From positions 62,001 through 126,000 of the forward strand of contig NZ_JAMWMR010000015.1 in the NCBI RefSeq assembly GCF_023887685.1: DNA of 64,000 bases, read 5' to 3'. Below are positions 42,147 to 49,991 of the stretch, piece by piece; the stretch's first letter is position 1; every line of letters starts with the position of its first letter. The stretch comes from Streptomyces macrolidinus. Lineage in GTDB: Bacteria > Actinomycetota > Actinomycetes > Streptomycetales > Streptomycetaceae. Position numbers and translations under genes: made by a program. The notes under the pieces were generated by a model. That model was not told the origin of the DNA and did no database searches. It saw only the letters and a list, made by a program, of their open reading frames with translations.

Positions 42147-43460
42147 TCAGGCGGTGCGCAGAAAGCGGTCGAGGACGCGGACGCCGAAGTGCAGCGCCTC
42201 GACCGGGACGCGCTCGTCCACACCGTGGAAGAGCGCCTGGTAGTCGAAGCCCTCCGGGAGCTTCAGCGGGGCGAACCCGTACCCGGTGATGCCCAGGCGC
42301 GAGAACTGCTTGGCGTCCGTGCCGCCGGACATGCAGTACGGCACGACATGTCCCTCGGGCGCGAACTCCTCCACGGCCGCACGCATCCTGGCATACGTCG
42401 GCGAGTCGACGGGAGCCTGGAGAGCCGGCTCGCGATGGTCGAACTCCCAATCCACATCGGGGCCGGTGAGTTCGTCCAGGGTCGTGGTGAACTCGTCCTC
42501 GCCGCCGGGCAGGTAGCGTCCGTCGACATAGGCGACGGCCTCCCCCGGGATGACGTTGACCTTGTAACCGGCGTTCAGCATGGTCGGGTTGGCGCTGTTG
42601 CGGACCGTGGGCCGGACGAGCGCGGCAGCCGGGCCGAGCTTGCGCAGCAGGCCGTCGACGGCGTCGGGGCTGCCGAGGTCGGCGTCGAGGCCGTACAGCG
42701 CGGCGAGTTCGGTGAGCGCGGCGCGTACGGTCGGGGTGAGCCGGATCGGCCACTCGTGGGCGCCGATACGGGCGACGGCCGCGGCGAGCCGGGTGACCGC
42801 GTTGGCGCGGTTGACCTTGGAGCCGTGTCCGGCCCGGCCGTGCGCGGTGAGCTTGAGCCAGCCGGTGCCGCGTTCGCCCGCCGCGATCGGGTAGATCTGC
42901 CGGCCGTCTCCGTCGTGGAAGGTGAACGCCCCGGACTCGCTGACGCCTTCCGTGCAGCCCTCGAAGAGGTCCGCGTGCCGGTCGGCGAGGAAGCCGGAGC
43001 CGTCCGCCGCGCTGGCCTCCTCGTCGGCGGTGAACGCGATGACGACGTCGCGTCGTGGCCGCAGGCCCGAGCGCGCCCAGTGCCGGACGACCGCGAGGAT
43101 CATCGCGTCCATGTTCTTCATGTCGATCGCGCCGCGGCCCCAGACGACCCCGTCGCGGATCTCACCGGAGAAGGGGTGCACGCTCCAGTCCGCGGCCTGG
43201 GCGGGCACCACGTCGAGGTGGCCGTGGACGAGCAGCGCGTCGGCGGACGGGTCGGTGCCCTCGATACGGGCGACGACGTTGGTCCGCCCGGTGGTGCGTT
43301 CCAGGAGCGTGGGTTCGAGGCCCGCCCCGGCCAGTTGCTCGGCGGCGTACTCGGCGGCGGGGCGCTCCTGGCAGTCGCCGCCGCCGCGGTTGGTGGTGTC
43401 GATGCGGATGAGGTCGGAGGTGAACCGGACGACCTCGTCGAGTGCCTGCTGGTCAGCCAT
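42147..43460 (-). CDS. M20 family metallopeptidase (dipeptidase)
   Basis: 437 residues, two-domain M20 zinc peptidase with the characteristic motifs HGHLDVVP (His81, Asp83), GRGAIDMK (Asp113) and TADEEAS (Glu147-Glu148), then the dimerisation domain and a terminal His/Glu segment near PYCMSGGTDAKQF. Cleaves dipeptides or acyl amino acids. Start ATG at 43460 with GGAGGAG site overlaps the D-aminopeptidase stop by 8 bp. Second gene of the peptidase operon. Confidence 0.93.
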   Translation of the reverse strand: MADQQALDEVVRFTSDLIRIDTTNRGGGDCQERPAAEYAAEQLAGAGLEPTLLERTTGRTNVVARIEGTDPSADALLVHGHLDVVPAQAADWSVHPFSGEIRDGVVWGRGAIDMKNMDAMILAVVRHWARSGLRPRRDVVIAFTADEEASAADGSGFLADRHADLFEGCTEGVSESGAFTFHDGDGRQIYPIAAGERGTGWLKLTAHGRAGHGSKVNRANAVTRLAAAVARIGAHEWPIRLTPTVRAALTELAALYGLDADLGSPDAVDGLLRKLGPAAALVRPTVRNSANPTMLNAGYKVNVIPGEAVAYVDGRYLPGGEDEFTTTLDELTGPDVDWEFDHREPALQAPVDSPTYARMRAAVEEFAPEGHVVPYCMSGGTDAKQFSRLGITGYGFAPLKLPEGFDYQALFHGVDERVPVEALHFGVRVLDRFLRTA

Positions 43461-44286
43461 ACTGCTCCTCCAGCGCGGCCGAGGCGATCGTGGTGACCGC
43501 CTTGAAGGTACGGATGCCTTCGTACATGGTCGCGTGCGTGTACGCCACCTTCCGCTCGCCGACGCGGTGCACGCCCGGCACGACGGTGGCGGCCATCGCG
43601 AGATGCTCGGCGTCGAACTCCACCGCCACGGTGAACGGGCCGTCGTCCAGGGGCTCTTGGCGTACCGCCAGGGCGGCGGCCTCCTTGGCGGCGGCGCGGA
43701 TGTCGGCGGCGGTCCTGGCCGGGGTGCGGCACACGGCCGCGTACCGGGAGACATGGTCCTTGACGGCGACCTTGAGCGCCTCGGGCGCGTATCCGAGCGC
43801 GTCCTCGCAGGCCACGTCGTCGCCCGTGACGAGGACGACGGGGACTCCGTACTCGGCGACGACATGCGCGTTCAGCAGGCCCTCGCTCGCGCGTACGTCG
43901 TTCACCCACACCCCGGTGATGGAGTTGGCGAGGTAGGTGTGTGCGAGGACGCCCTCCATACCGGCGCCCGCGTGGTAGCCGACGAACGCGATGCCGTCCA
44001 CGTCGCCGTGCTGCACGCCCTCGACCATGGAGAGGGACTTGTGGCGGCCGGTGATCATCTGCGCCCGCTCGTCCAGGTCCTCCAGGAGCAGATTGCGCAT
44101 GGTCGAGTGGGCCTCGTTGATCAGCACCTCGTCGGCGCCACCGTCGAAGAACCCGAGCACGGCGGCGTTCACGTCCGAGGTGAACATCGCCCGGCACCGC
44201 TCCCACTCGGGTCTCCCGGGCATCACGTCGGCCGGCCAGGTGACTCCGGTGGCGCCCTCCATGTCGGCGCTGATGAGGATCTTCAT
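43453..44286 (-). CDS. M55 D-aminopeptidase (DppA-like)
   Basis: 277 residues. Zinc D-aminopeptidase of the M55 family with its metal ligands: Asp8 and Glu10 (ISADMEGATG), His60 in EAHSTMRN, His105 in GYHAGAG and Glu135 in RASEGLLNA. DppA-type enzymes release D-alanine or other D-amino acids from short peptides, fitting peptidoglycan-derived stem peptides. First gene of the operon, followed by M20, S9 and S66 peptidase genes. Start ATG at 44286. Upstream is a hairpin terminator of the CDF gene and a gap of 162 bp; no clear promoter was picked. Confidence 0.95.
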   Translation of the reverse strand: MKILISADMEGATGVTWPADVMPGRPEWERCRAMFTSDVNAAVLGFFDGGADEVLINEAHSTMRNLLLEDLDERAQMITGRHKSLSMVEGVQHGDVDGIAFVGYHAGAGMEGVLAHTYLANSITGVWVNDVRASEGLLNAHVVAEYGVPVVLVTGDDVACEDALGYAPEALKVAVKDHVSRYAAVCRTPARTAADIRAAAKEAAALAVRQEPLDDGPFTVAVEFDAEHLAMAATVVPGVHRVGERKVAYTHATMYEGIRTFKAVTTIASAALEEQYG

Positions 44287-44363
44287 GCGGCTCCGTCCTC
44301 TCGGGGTCGAGGAGCCCGAGGCGGCCCGCCGACAGGAGTAGTTGACATCAGTTCCCCTGTTGT

Positions 44364-44397
44364 CGGCAACGCCTTCCTGTCCCTGAAGGCGTTGCCG
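44364..44397. terminator. strong terminator hairpin between CDF and peptidase operons
   Basis: Perfect 13-bp stem (44364-44376 with 44385-44397) around an 8-base loop, 50 bp beyond the stop codon of the leftward CDF gene and 78 bp before the D-aminopeptidase start. It ends the CDF transcript. Confidence 0.8.
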
Positions 44398-44401
44398 GGA
44401 G

Positions 44402-44455
44402 CGGGAGTCAGAGACCGGGAGTCAGGGAGCGAGAGTCAGGACCGGTAGTCAGCGG
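44402..44455. repeat. four degenerate direct repeats at the 3' end of the CDF gene
   Basis: CGGGAGTCAGAGAC, CGGGAGTCAGGGAG, CGAGAGTCAGGAC and CGGTAGTCAGCGG follow each other with 13-14 bp spacing, sharing AGTCAG. The last overlaps the CDF stop codon. Possibly decayed tandem expansion. Confidence 0.65.
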
Positions 44456-45480
44456 TCCGTCGGTCCCGGACGGTAGACGGGGCCGTGGGCGTCGTCGCAG
44501 TGCTCGGCGGAGCCCAGCGGTGAGGCGGAGATCCGGAGCAGGTCCCCGGCCTCGGTGTCCTCGCCGACATGGTCGACCTGGAGGGTGGTGTGGGTGATGC
44601 CGTAGCCGTCGCGCAGGACTCGCTCCAGATGGCGGCGTACGGAGTGGCAGTCGCCGTCCGCCTCGACCAGGACATGGGCCGACAGGGCGGCCTGTCCGGA
44701 GGTGATCTGCCAGACGTGCAGGTCGTGCACCTCGACGATCTCCGGCTGGGCGACGAGCCGGTCCCCCAGCGCCTCGGGGTCCATGCCGACGGGCGCGGCC
44801 TCCAGGAAGATACGGCCCGAGTCGCGCAGCAGCCCGTAGGCGGCCTTCACCATCAGCGCGACCACGACGAGCGTGGCGATGGCGTCGGCGCGCTGGAAGC
44901 CCGTGAGGACGATGACGAGGGCGGCGACCGCGGTGCCGATGAAGGCGAACAGGTCGGTCAGGATGTGCTGGTAGGCGCCCTCGATGTTCAGGGAGGTGCG
45001 GTTGGCCTTCGCGATGCACGCGGCGGCGGCCATGTTGACGACGATGCCGACCAGCGCGGTCACCAGCATCAGTCCGCCGCGGACCTCGGGTGGCGAGATG
45101 AGCCGCTCCACGGCCTCGACGGCGAGCCAGGCACCGAGCAGCAGCAGGGTGAGGCCGTTGACCTGGGCGGAGAGGATCTCCGCGCGTTTGAGCCCGTAGG
45201 TGAAGCCGCCGGCGGCCGGGCGGGCGGCGAGCCGCATCGCGATCAGCGCCAGCACGATGGCGGCGGCGTCGGTGAGCATGTGCGCCGCGTCGGAGAGCAG
45301 CGCCAGGGAACCGGCGATGACACCGACGACCACTTCGACCGCCATGAACGCCGTGATCAGCCCGAGCGCGATCCCCAGCCAGCGGCGGTCGGCGTCGGCC
45401 GACACCCCGTGGGCGTGGGCGTGGCCGTCAGGCCCATGGCCATGCCCGTGCCCGTGCCCGTGCGCGTGGTCGCTCGTCAT
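44449..45480 (-). CDS. cation diffusion facilitator transporter (zinc efflux, CzcD-like)
   Basis: 343 residues, six transmembrane segments and a cytoplasmic C-terminal domain. The metal site is shown by SDAAHMLTD in helix II and YQHILTD in helix V, the His-Asp arrangement of zinc transporters. The N-terminus is His-rich (MTSDHAHGHGHGHGHG) and so is the linker, as in many zinc exporters. Exports Zn(2+) (perhaps Co or Cd) by proton antiport. Start ATG at 45480. Lies 147 bp downstream of the IolE-like gene on the same strand; a separate promoter is probable. A Zur/SmtB box was searched for by eye and not found. Confidence 0.93.
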   Translation of the reverse strand: MTSDHAHGHGHGHGHGPDGHAHAHGVSADADRRWLGIALGLITAFMAVEVVVGVIAGSLALLSDAAHMLTDAAAIVLALIAMRLAARPAAGGFTYGLKRAEILSAQVNGLTLLLLGAWLAVEAVERLISPPEVRGGLMLVTALVGIVVNMAAAACIAKANRTSLNIEGAYQHILTDLFAFIGTAVAALVIVLTGFQRADAIATLVVVALMVKAAYGLLRDSGRIFLEAAPVGMDPEALGDRLVAQPEIVEVHDLHVWQITSGQAALSAHVLVEADGDCHSVRRHLERVLRDGYGITHTTLQVDHVGEDTEAGDLLRISASPLGSAEHCDDAHGPVYRPGPTDR

Positions 45481-45626
45481 CGTCCGCTGCCCCCTTGCCT
45501 CGGGTGTCCGAACCGCAGTGAAACGCATCGACCGGGGAATCACCAAAGACTGCATCGGTGACCGTTGTCATCTCCGTTAACACCCGCTCTGACCTGCGCA
45601 AACACTCAGAAGGGCCCGCGCGTCGC

Positions 45627-46529
45627 TCAGGCTCCGCAGGAGCGGAGGAACGCGCGGGTACGGACGGCGATCGGCAGCGGCTTGCCCGGCGGGCAGGGGT
45701 ACATGTCCTGCTCGACGATGGCGAACAGATCGACGCCGAGCCCCTGCGCGGCGGCGAGGACCGGTTCCAGCGCGGGCACACCGGTCGGCGGCTCGCACAT
45801 CACGCCACGCCGCACGGCGGGGCCGAACGGCACCCCGTTCGCGACGACGTCGGCGAGGATCTCGGGGTCGACCTGCTTGAGGTGCAGGTAGCCGATGCGC
45901 TCGCCGTAGGTCTCGATGAGCTTGACGGAGTCGCCCCCGCAGTAGGCGTAGTGACCGGTGTCCAAGCAGAGGCCGACCAGGTCGGAGTCCGTCGCGTCGA
46001 GGAAGCGTTCGACGTGCTTCTCGGTGTCGATATGGGTGTCGGCGTGCGGGTGGACGACGATGCCGAGACCGTACGTCTCCCTGACGGCCCGCCCGAGCCG
46101 CTCCATGCCCCGGGTGAGCCGGGTCCACTGCTCGGTGGTCAGCTCCGGGGGCTCGATGATCTCGGCGGTCTTGTCGTCCCGCCAGAAGGAGGGGATGACC
46201 ACGAGGTGCTCGGCGCCCATGGCCCGGGCGAGCGAGGCGACCCGGCCGACCTGCTCCCAGGTGGACTCCCACACCGCCGGTCCGCGGTGCAGCGCGGTGA
46301 AGACCGTGCCCGCCGACACCTTCAGGTTCCGCCGGTCCACCTCGTCGGCGAGTCGTGCGGGATCGGTCGGGAGGTAGCCGTACGGGCCCAGCTCGATCCA
46401 GGAGTAGCCGGCCTCGGCGACCTCGTCCAGGAAGCGTTCCCAGGGCACCTGCCGCGCGTCGTCGGCGAACCAGACACCCCAGGAGTCCGGGGCCGAGCCG
46501 ACCCGAATGCGGTCCAGGACAGTGCTCAT
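45627..46529 (-). CDS. sugar phosphate isomerase/epimerase, IolE/IolI-like
   Basis: 300 residues, TIM-barrel family of xylose-isomerase-like enzymes. Begins GSAPDSWGVWFADDARQ; the metal-binding strands are seen in VHPHADTHID, CLDTGHYAYCGG and the late EQD. Such enzymes include inosose dehydratase (IolE), inosose isomerase (IolI) and hydroxypyruvate isomerase. IolC and a Cgl0159-type aldolase gene lie 1-3 kb away, so an inositol role is favoured. Start ATG at 46529. It has its own promoter (TTGACA-16-TATGAA) in the AT-rich divergent spacer. Which reaction it performs cannot be decided from sequence alone. Confidence 0.85.
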   Translation of the reverse strand: MSTVLDRIRVGSAPDSWGVWFADDARQVPWERFLDEVAEAGYSWIELGPYGYLPTDPARLADEVDRRNLKVSAGTVFTALHRGPAVWESTWEQVGRVASLARAMGAEHLVVIPSFWRDDKTAEIIEPPELTTEQWTRLTRGMERLGRAVRETYGLGIVVHPHADTHIDTEKHVERFLDATDSDLVGLCLDTGHYAYCGGDSVKLIETYGERIGYLHLKQVDPEILADVVANGVPFGPAVRRGVMCEPPTGVPALEPVLAAAQGLGVDLFAIVEQDMYPCPPGKPLPIAVRTRAFLRSCGA

Positions 46530-46662
46530 GTCAGGAGGTCCCTTCGGTGGATGCCGCCATGGGTGCCCGCACGCCCGCCGAGTCTCGCACGAAGCGGGCG
46601 GCGGTTGATGGCTCGTTACCCCGGAGACCGACCGGGTGATCCTCCCGTGAGGAATGAGTCGT

Positions 46663-46690
46663 TTCATACTATTTACTTACGATATGTCAA
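46663..46690 (-). promoter_or_regulatory. predicted promoter of the IolE-like gene
   Basis: On the minus strand TTGACA (46690-46685) and TATGAA (46668-46663) are 16 bp apart, in the most AT-rich stretch of this region, 134 bp upstream of the start codon. A GTAAGTA element lies between the boxes and resembles GTAAGCA upstream of iolC (47446 region). Confidence 0.55.
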
Positions 46691-46743
46691 CAATGGGCCC
46701 TGTCCGTGGTCACTGAGTCTGTTCGTGATCACTCCGAGTTCGC

Positions 46744-46756
46744 GAGAAAGGTTCTC
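46744..46756 (+). promoter_or_regulatory. hairpin covering the ribosome binding site of the collagen-like gene
   Basis: GAGAA/TTCTC (46744-46748 and 46752-46756) form a 5-bp stem whose loop and 5' arm contain the AAAGG Shine-Dalgarno sequence, immediately before the GTG at 46759. Could make translation temperature- or protein-sensitive; weak stem, so inference only. Confidence 0.3.
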
Positions 46757-46758
46757 TG

Positions 46759-47310
46759 GTGAGCCGTAGAACGATCCGCAGTTCACGCGTGAGGTCCGCC
46801 ACCCTGGTGTCGGCGGGCGCAGTTGCCGTAGCACTCAACGTCGTCCCGAGCACGACAGCCGTCGCCGACGCGATCCACAGGTCGGGCGCCGACAGCGCCG
46901 TGGCACTGCCCGGCCCGAAAGGGGCCGTGAGCCTCCCGGTCGGGGGCGGCGGCGACCACGACAAGGACCACGGCCGCAAGGGCAAACAGGGGCCGCAGGG
47001 GCCGCAGGGCACCACGGGTCCGCAAGGCCCTCAGGGACTGCAAGGCGTCCAGGGCCCACAGGGCGCACCGGGGTTCGCTACCGTCTACACCGTGGTCGGG
47101 CCGGCGGGATCGCAGTCGATCGCGAATTGCAACCCCGGCGATGTGGCCGTCGGTGGCGGATACCGCGAAACCTCCTCACTCCCCGTCTCCATCAAGGCGA
47201 GCCGTCCTCTCCCCGGCACCCAGGGCAGCTCTACCACCGGCTGGCAGGCCGTTGCCACGCCGGGTGCCCATATCGTCGCCTACGCCGTCTGCACCACCCG
47301 AACCGCGTGA
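46759..47310 (+). CDS. exported collagen-like repeat protein
   Basis: 183 residues. A signal peptide (hydrophobic core ATLVSAGAVAVALNVV, cleavage about residue 37 after VADA) is followed by a charged linker, then about 10 collagen Gly-X-Y triplets between residues 75 and 110 (GPQGPQGTTG, GPQGLQGVQG, GPQGAPG), and a C-terminal domain with cysteines in SIANCNPGDVAVGGG and YAVCTT, probably disulfide-linked. Bacterial collagen-like proteins act in adhesion or as structural spacers. Start is GTG at 46759. It lies between the IolE-like gene (divergent) and iolC but is unlikely to be metabolic. Confidence 0.85.
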   Translation: MSRRTIRSSRVRSATLVSAGAVAVALNVVPSTTAVADAIHRSGADSAVALPGPKGAVSLPVGGGGDHDKDHGRKGKQGPQGPQGTTGPQGPQGLQGVQGPQGAPGFATVYTVVGPAGSQSIANCNPGDVAVGGGYRETSSLPVSIKASRPLPGTQGSSTTGWQAVATPGAHIVAYAVCTTRTA

Positions 47311-47356
47311 GCGGCGACGGTCCGATACCGACTCTGTGCCCCGCGCGCAGGCCGCG

Positions 47357-47400
47357 AGCGACGGTGCCCCCGAGGATTCCTCCTCGCGGGCACCGTCGCT
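47357..47400 (+). terminator. very strong terminator after the collagen-like gene
   Basis: A 20-bp stem (47357-47376 with 47381-47400) with one mismatch and a TTCC loop, 47 bp after the stop of the collagen-like gene and 165 bp before iolC. It separates the two transcripts. Confidence 0.85.
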
Positions 47401-47460
47401 CATGGACGCGCGTCGCCATGACATCGCCTCAGCATCAGGTCCGAATGTAAGCACAAACCC

Positions 47461-47490
47461 TTGACAGGGAAGCGCCCCGCGGCCTACACC
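47461..47490 (+). promoter_or_regulatory. putative iolC promoter
   Basis: TTGACA (47461-47466), 18-base spacer and TACACC (47485-47490), about 75 bp before the iolC start and right after the strong terminator. GTAAGCACAAA just upstream resembles the GTAAGTAAAT element in the IolE-like gene's promoter, perhaps a common operator. Confidence 0.4.
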
Positions 47491-47564
47491 TGGGAGGCAT
47501 CCGGGCCCGGACACCGGTCTTCCGGGCGGCCGTCGGCCTGTATCCCGTACGAGGAGCGACGCGC

Positions 47565-48521
47565 ATGCCTGAGCCCGCCGAACGGTTCGACCTCATCGCC
47601 ATGGGGCGCCTCGGAGTGGACCTCTACCCCTTGCAGACCGGCGTGCCGCTCCCCCAGGTCGAGTCGTTCGGGAAGTTCCTCGGCGGTTCGGCCGCCAATG
47701 TCGCGGTGGCCGCCGCGCGGCTCGGCCGGTCCACCGCGCTGATCAGCCGGACCGGCAACGACCCCTTCGGCGCCTATCTCCACCAAGCGCTCAAGGAGTT
47801 CGGGGTGGACGACCGGTTCGTCACGCCCGTGGACGCCTTCCCGACCCCGATCACGTTCTGCGAGATCTTCCCGCCGGACGACTTCCCGCTCTACTTCTAC
47901 CGGCTGCCCAAGGCCCCCGATCTCGAGATCCACACCGCGGAGTTGGACCTTCGTGCCATCCGCTCCGCCCGCGTCTTCTGGGTCACGGGCACCGGCCTGA
48001 GCGACGAGCCCAGCCGCTCGGCCACGCTCGCCGCCCTCGCGGCCCGGGGCAGGTCCGGCATCACCGTGTTCGACCTCGACTGGCGCCCGATGTTCTGGCA
48101 GGACCCCGCGACCGCGCCCGCGTACTACGCCGAGGCGCTGCGCCACGCCACCGTGGCCGTGGGCAACCTCGCCGAGTGCGAGATCGCCACCGGGGGCCGC
48201 GAACCCCGCGCCTGCGCCGAGGCGTTGCTGGCGGCGGGCGTGGAACTCGCGGTCGTCAAGCAGGGCCCGCACGGGGTGCTCGCCCTGCACCGCGACGGTA
48301 GAACCGCCGAGGTGCCGCCCGTGCCCGTGGAGGTCGTCAACGGGCTCGGCGCAGGGGACGCGTTCGGCGGCTCGCTCTGCCACGGGCTGCTCGCCGAGCG
48401 GCCGTTGGAGCAGATCATGCGTCACGCCAACGCGGCGGGCGCGCTCGTCGCCTCCCGACTCGCCTGCTCCACCGCGATGCCGACCGAGTCGGAGATCGCC
48501 GCCCTCCTTGCACGCGCTTGA
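47565..48521 (+). CDS. iolC: 5-dehydro-2-deoxygluconokinase (PfkB family)
   Basis: 318 residues. PfkB-type sugar kinase phosphorylating 5-dehydro-2-deoxy-D-gluconate in inositol breakdown. N-terminus FDLIAMGRLGVDLYPLQTG with FGKFLGGSAANVAVAAARLG, the typical IolC motif; PITFCEIFPPDDFPLYFYR in the middle; and the ATP/anion-hole motif NGLGAGDAFGGSL with the catalytic Asp near 269. Start ATG at 47565, with GAGGAGCG before it. Followed after 67 bp by the aldolase gene that is regularly its neighbour, forming an operon. iolB, iolD and the inositol dehydrogenase are not beside it. Confidence 0.92.
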   Translation: MPEPAERFDLIAMGRLGVDLYPLQTGVPLPQVESFGKFLGGSAANVAVAAARLGRSTALISRTGNDPFGAYLHQALKEFGVDDRFVTPVDAFPTPITFCEIFPPDDFPLYFYRLPKAPDLEIHTAELDLRAIRSARVFWVTGTGLSDEPSRSATLAALAARGRSGITVFDLDWRPMFWQDPATAPAYYAEALRHATVAVGNLAECEIATGGREPRACAEALLAAGVELAVVKQGPHGVLALHRDGRTAEVPPVPVEVVNGLGAGDAFGGSLCHGLLAERPLEQIMRHANAAGALVASRLACSTAMPTESEIAALLARA

Positions 48522-48588
48522 CCGGCCCGGTCCACCAGGAACCCTGCTCGCGCGGGCGACCCCTGCCATCCCGTGAACGGAGCCTGTC

Positions 48589-49467
48589 TTGCGCATCAGC
48601 ATCCGCGACCTCGTCACCCTGCGCGCCCGCACTCCGCAGGCCATCGCCGAAGCCGCCGCCCGACGCGTCCGCCGCCCGCTGATCGGTGCCGGCGGACGCC
48701 TCATGATCGTGGCCGCCGACCATCCCGCGCGGGGCGCGCTCGCCGTCGGCGACCGCCAACTGGCCATGGCCGACCGGGCCGACCTCCTGGAACGCCTGTG
48801 TGTCGCGCTGTCCCGGCCCGGCGTGGACGGCGTCCTCGCCACCGCCGACATCCTGGAGGACCTGCTGCTCCTCGGCGTGCTGAACGACAAGGTCGTCCTC
48901 GGGTCCATGAACCGCGGTGGCCTCGCCGGGGCTTCCTTCGAACTGGACGACCGCTTCACCGGCCTGCGCGCCGAGGACATCGAGCGGCTGCGCTTCGACG
49001 CCGGGAAGCTGCTGCTGCGGATCGACTACGACAACCCGGGCTCCCTGCGCACCCTGGAGTCGACTGCGCGGGCCGTCAACGAGATGGCCGCGCGCCGACT
49101 GCCGCTGTTCATCGAGCCGTTCATAGTGCAGCGCGTCGACGGCAGGGTACGCAACGACCTGAGCGCCGAGGCCGTCGCCCGGTCCATCGCCATCGCCTCG
49201 GGCCTGGGCGGCACCTCCGCCTACACCTGGCTCAAGCTGCCTGTCACCGACGACCCCGACGACATGGCCGAGGCGCTGAAGGCCTCGACCCTGCCCGTGG
49301 TCCTCCTCGGCGGCGAGGCCCACGGAGACCAGCAGGGCGTCTACGAGAAGTGGCGCAAGGCCCTCCAACTGCCCACCGTGCAGGGCATGGTGGCAGGCAG
49401 GGCACTGCTGTACCCCGCCGAGGGCAGCGTGGAGACGGCGGTGGACACCGCGGTCGGACTGCTCTGA
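48589..49467 (+). CDS. Cgl0159-family (beta/alpha)8 protein, likely aldolase of inositol catabolism
   Basis: 292 residues, DeoC/LacD-like TIM barrel. Conserved stretches are LMIVAADHPARGAL, DGVLATADILEDLLLLG, LRIDYDNPGSLRTLES, PLFIEPFIV and YTWLKLPVTDD. In Corynebacterium glutamicum and streptomycetes this family follows iolC in inositol gene clusters, probably acting as 2-deoxy-5-keto-gluconate-6-phosphate aldolase or a related step. The lysine in TWLKLPV may be the Schiff-base residue. Start TTG at 48589 with CGGAG. Convergent with a GNAT gene 2 bp away. Confidence 0.88.
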   Translation: MRISIRDLVTLRARTPQAIAEAAARRVRRPLIGAGGRLMIVAADHPARGALAVGDRQLAMADRADLLERLCVALSRPGVDGVLATADILEDLLLLGVLNDKVVLGSMNRGGLAGASFELDDRFTGLRAEDIERLRFDAGKLLLRIDYDNPGSLRTLESTARAVNEMAARRLPLFIEPFIVQRVDGRVRNDLSAEAVARSIAIASGLGGTSAYTWLKLPVTDDPDDMAEALKASTLPVVLLGGEAHGDQQGVYEKWRKALQLPTVQGMVAGRALLYPAEGSVETAVDTAVGLL

Positions 49468-49469
49468 CG

Positions 49470-49967
49470 CTACGTCAGTTCCTGGGCGGTGAGCCGACGC
49501 CGGTAGCGCACGCCGGGCTGTCCTCCGACCAAGGTCTCCTCCACTGCGGTGAACGCGTTGTGCAGGAGTACGGCCGTGGAGGCCGGGTTGTCGAGCGCGG
49601 CCATCGCTGTCAGCTCCCGGAGGCCGTACTCCGTGGCGGCGACCCGGCAGACCTCCCCCACCATGGCCGTCGCCACGCCCCGTCCGGTGGCGTGCTCACC
49701 GATCCGGTAACCGAGTTCAGCGCGTCCCGCCACGACGTCCACGAGGTTGACGCGGCCGATCAACTCGCCCTGGTCGTCGAGCACCACGTGGAAGTGGCAC
49801 AGGCCCGCTTCCTGTTCGGCGAGCCGGGCACGGAGCATGGAGGCGAACTCGGCGAAGTAGGCGTCACCGCGATCGGGCACGGACCGTGCGAAGTATTCCC
49901 GGTTCTCGCGTTCGAAGACCAACAGGGCGGGTCCATGGTCGGCCCGCAGCCGCTCCAGCCGTGTCAT
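49470..49967 (-). CDS. GNAT family N-acetyltransferase
   Basis: 165 residues, RimJ/L-like. N-terminal TRLERLRADHGPALLVFERENREYF is typical of a YjaB/ribosomal-acetyltransferase subfamily; the acetyl-CoA loop is EHATGRGVATAM and the core ends ALDNPASTAVLLHNAF. Substrate unknown. Start ATG at 49967. Follows, on the same strand, the PP2C/methyltransferase genes by 24 bp and may be in their transcript. Confidence 0.9.
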   Translation of the reverse strand: MTRLERLRADHGPALLVFERENREYFARSVPDRGDAYFAEFASMLRARLAEQEAGLCHFHVVLDDQGELIGRVNLVDVVAGRAELGYRIGEHATGRGVATAMVGEVCRVAATEYGLRELTAMAALDNPASTAVLLHNAFTAVEETLVGGQPGVRYRRRLTAQELT

Positions 49968-49991
49968 GCCGCAGAGCGTACTCCCGGATGA

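Noticed and set aside
44342..44347. TTGACA on the plus strand before the terminator at 44364
   Set aside because: No gene follows in that direction and no -10 box is present.
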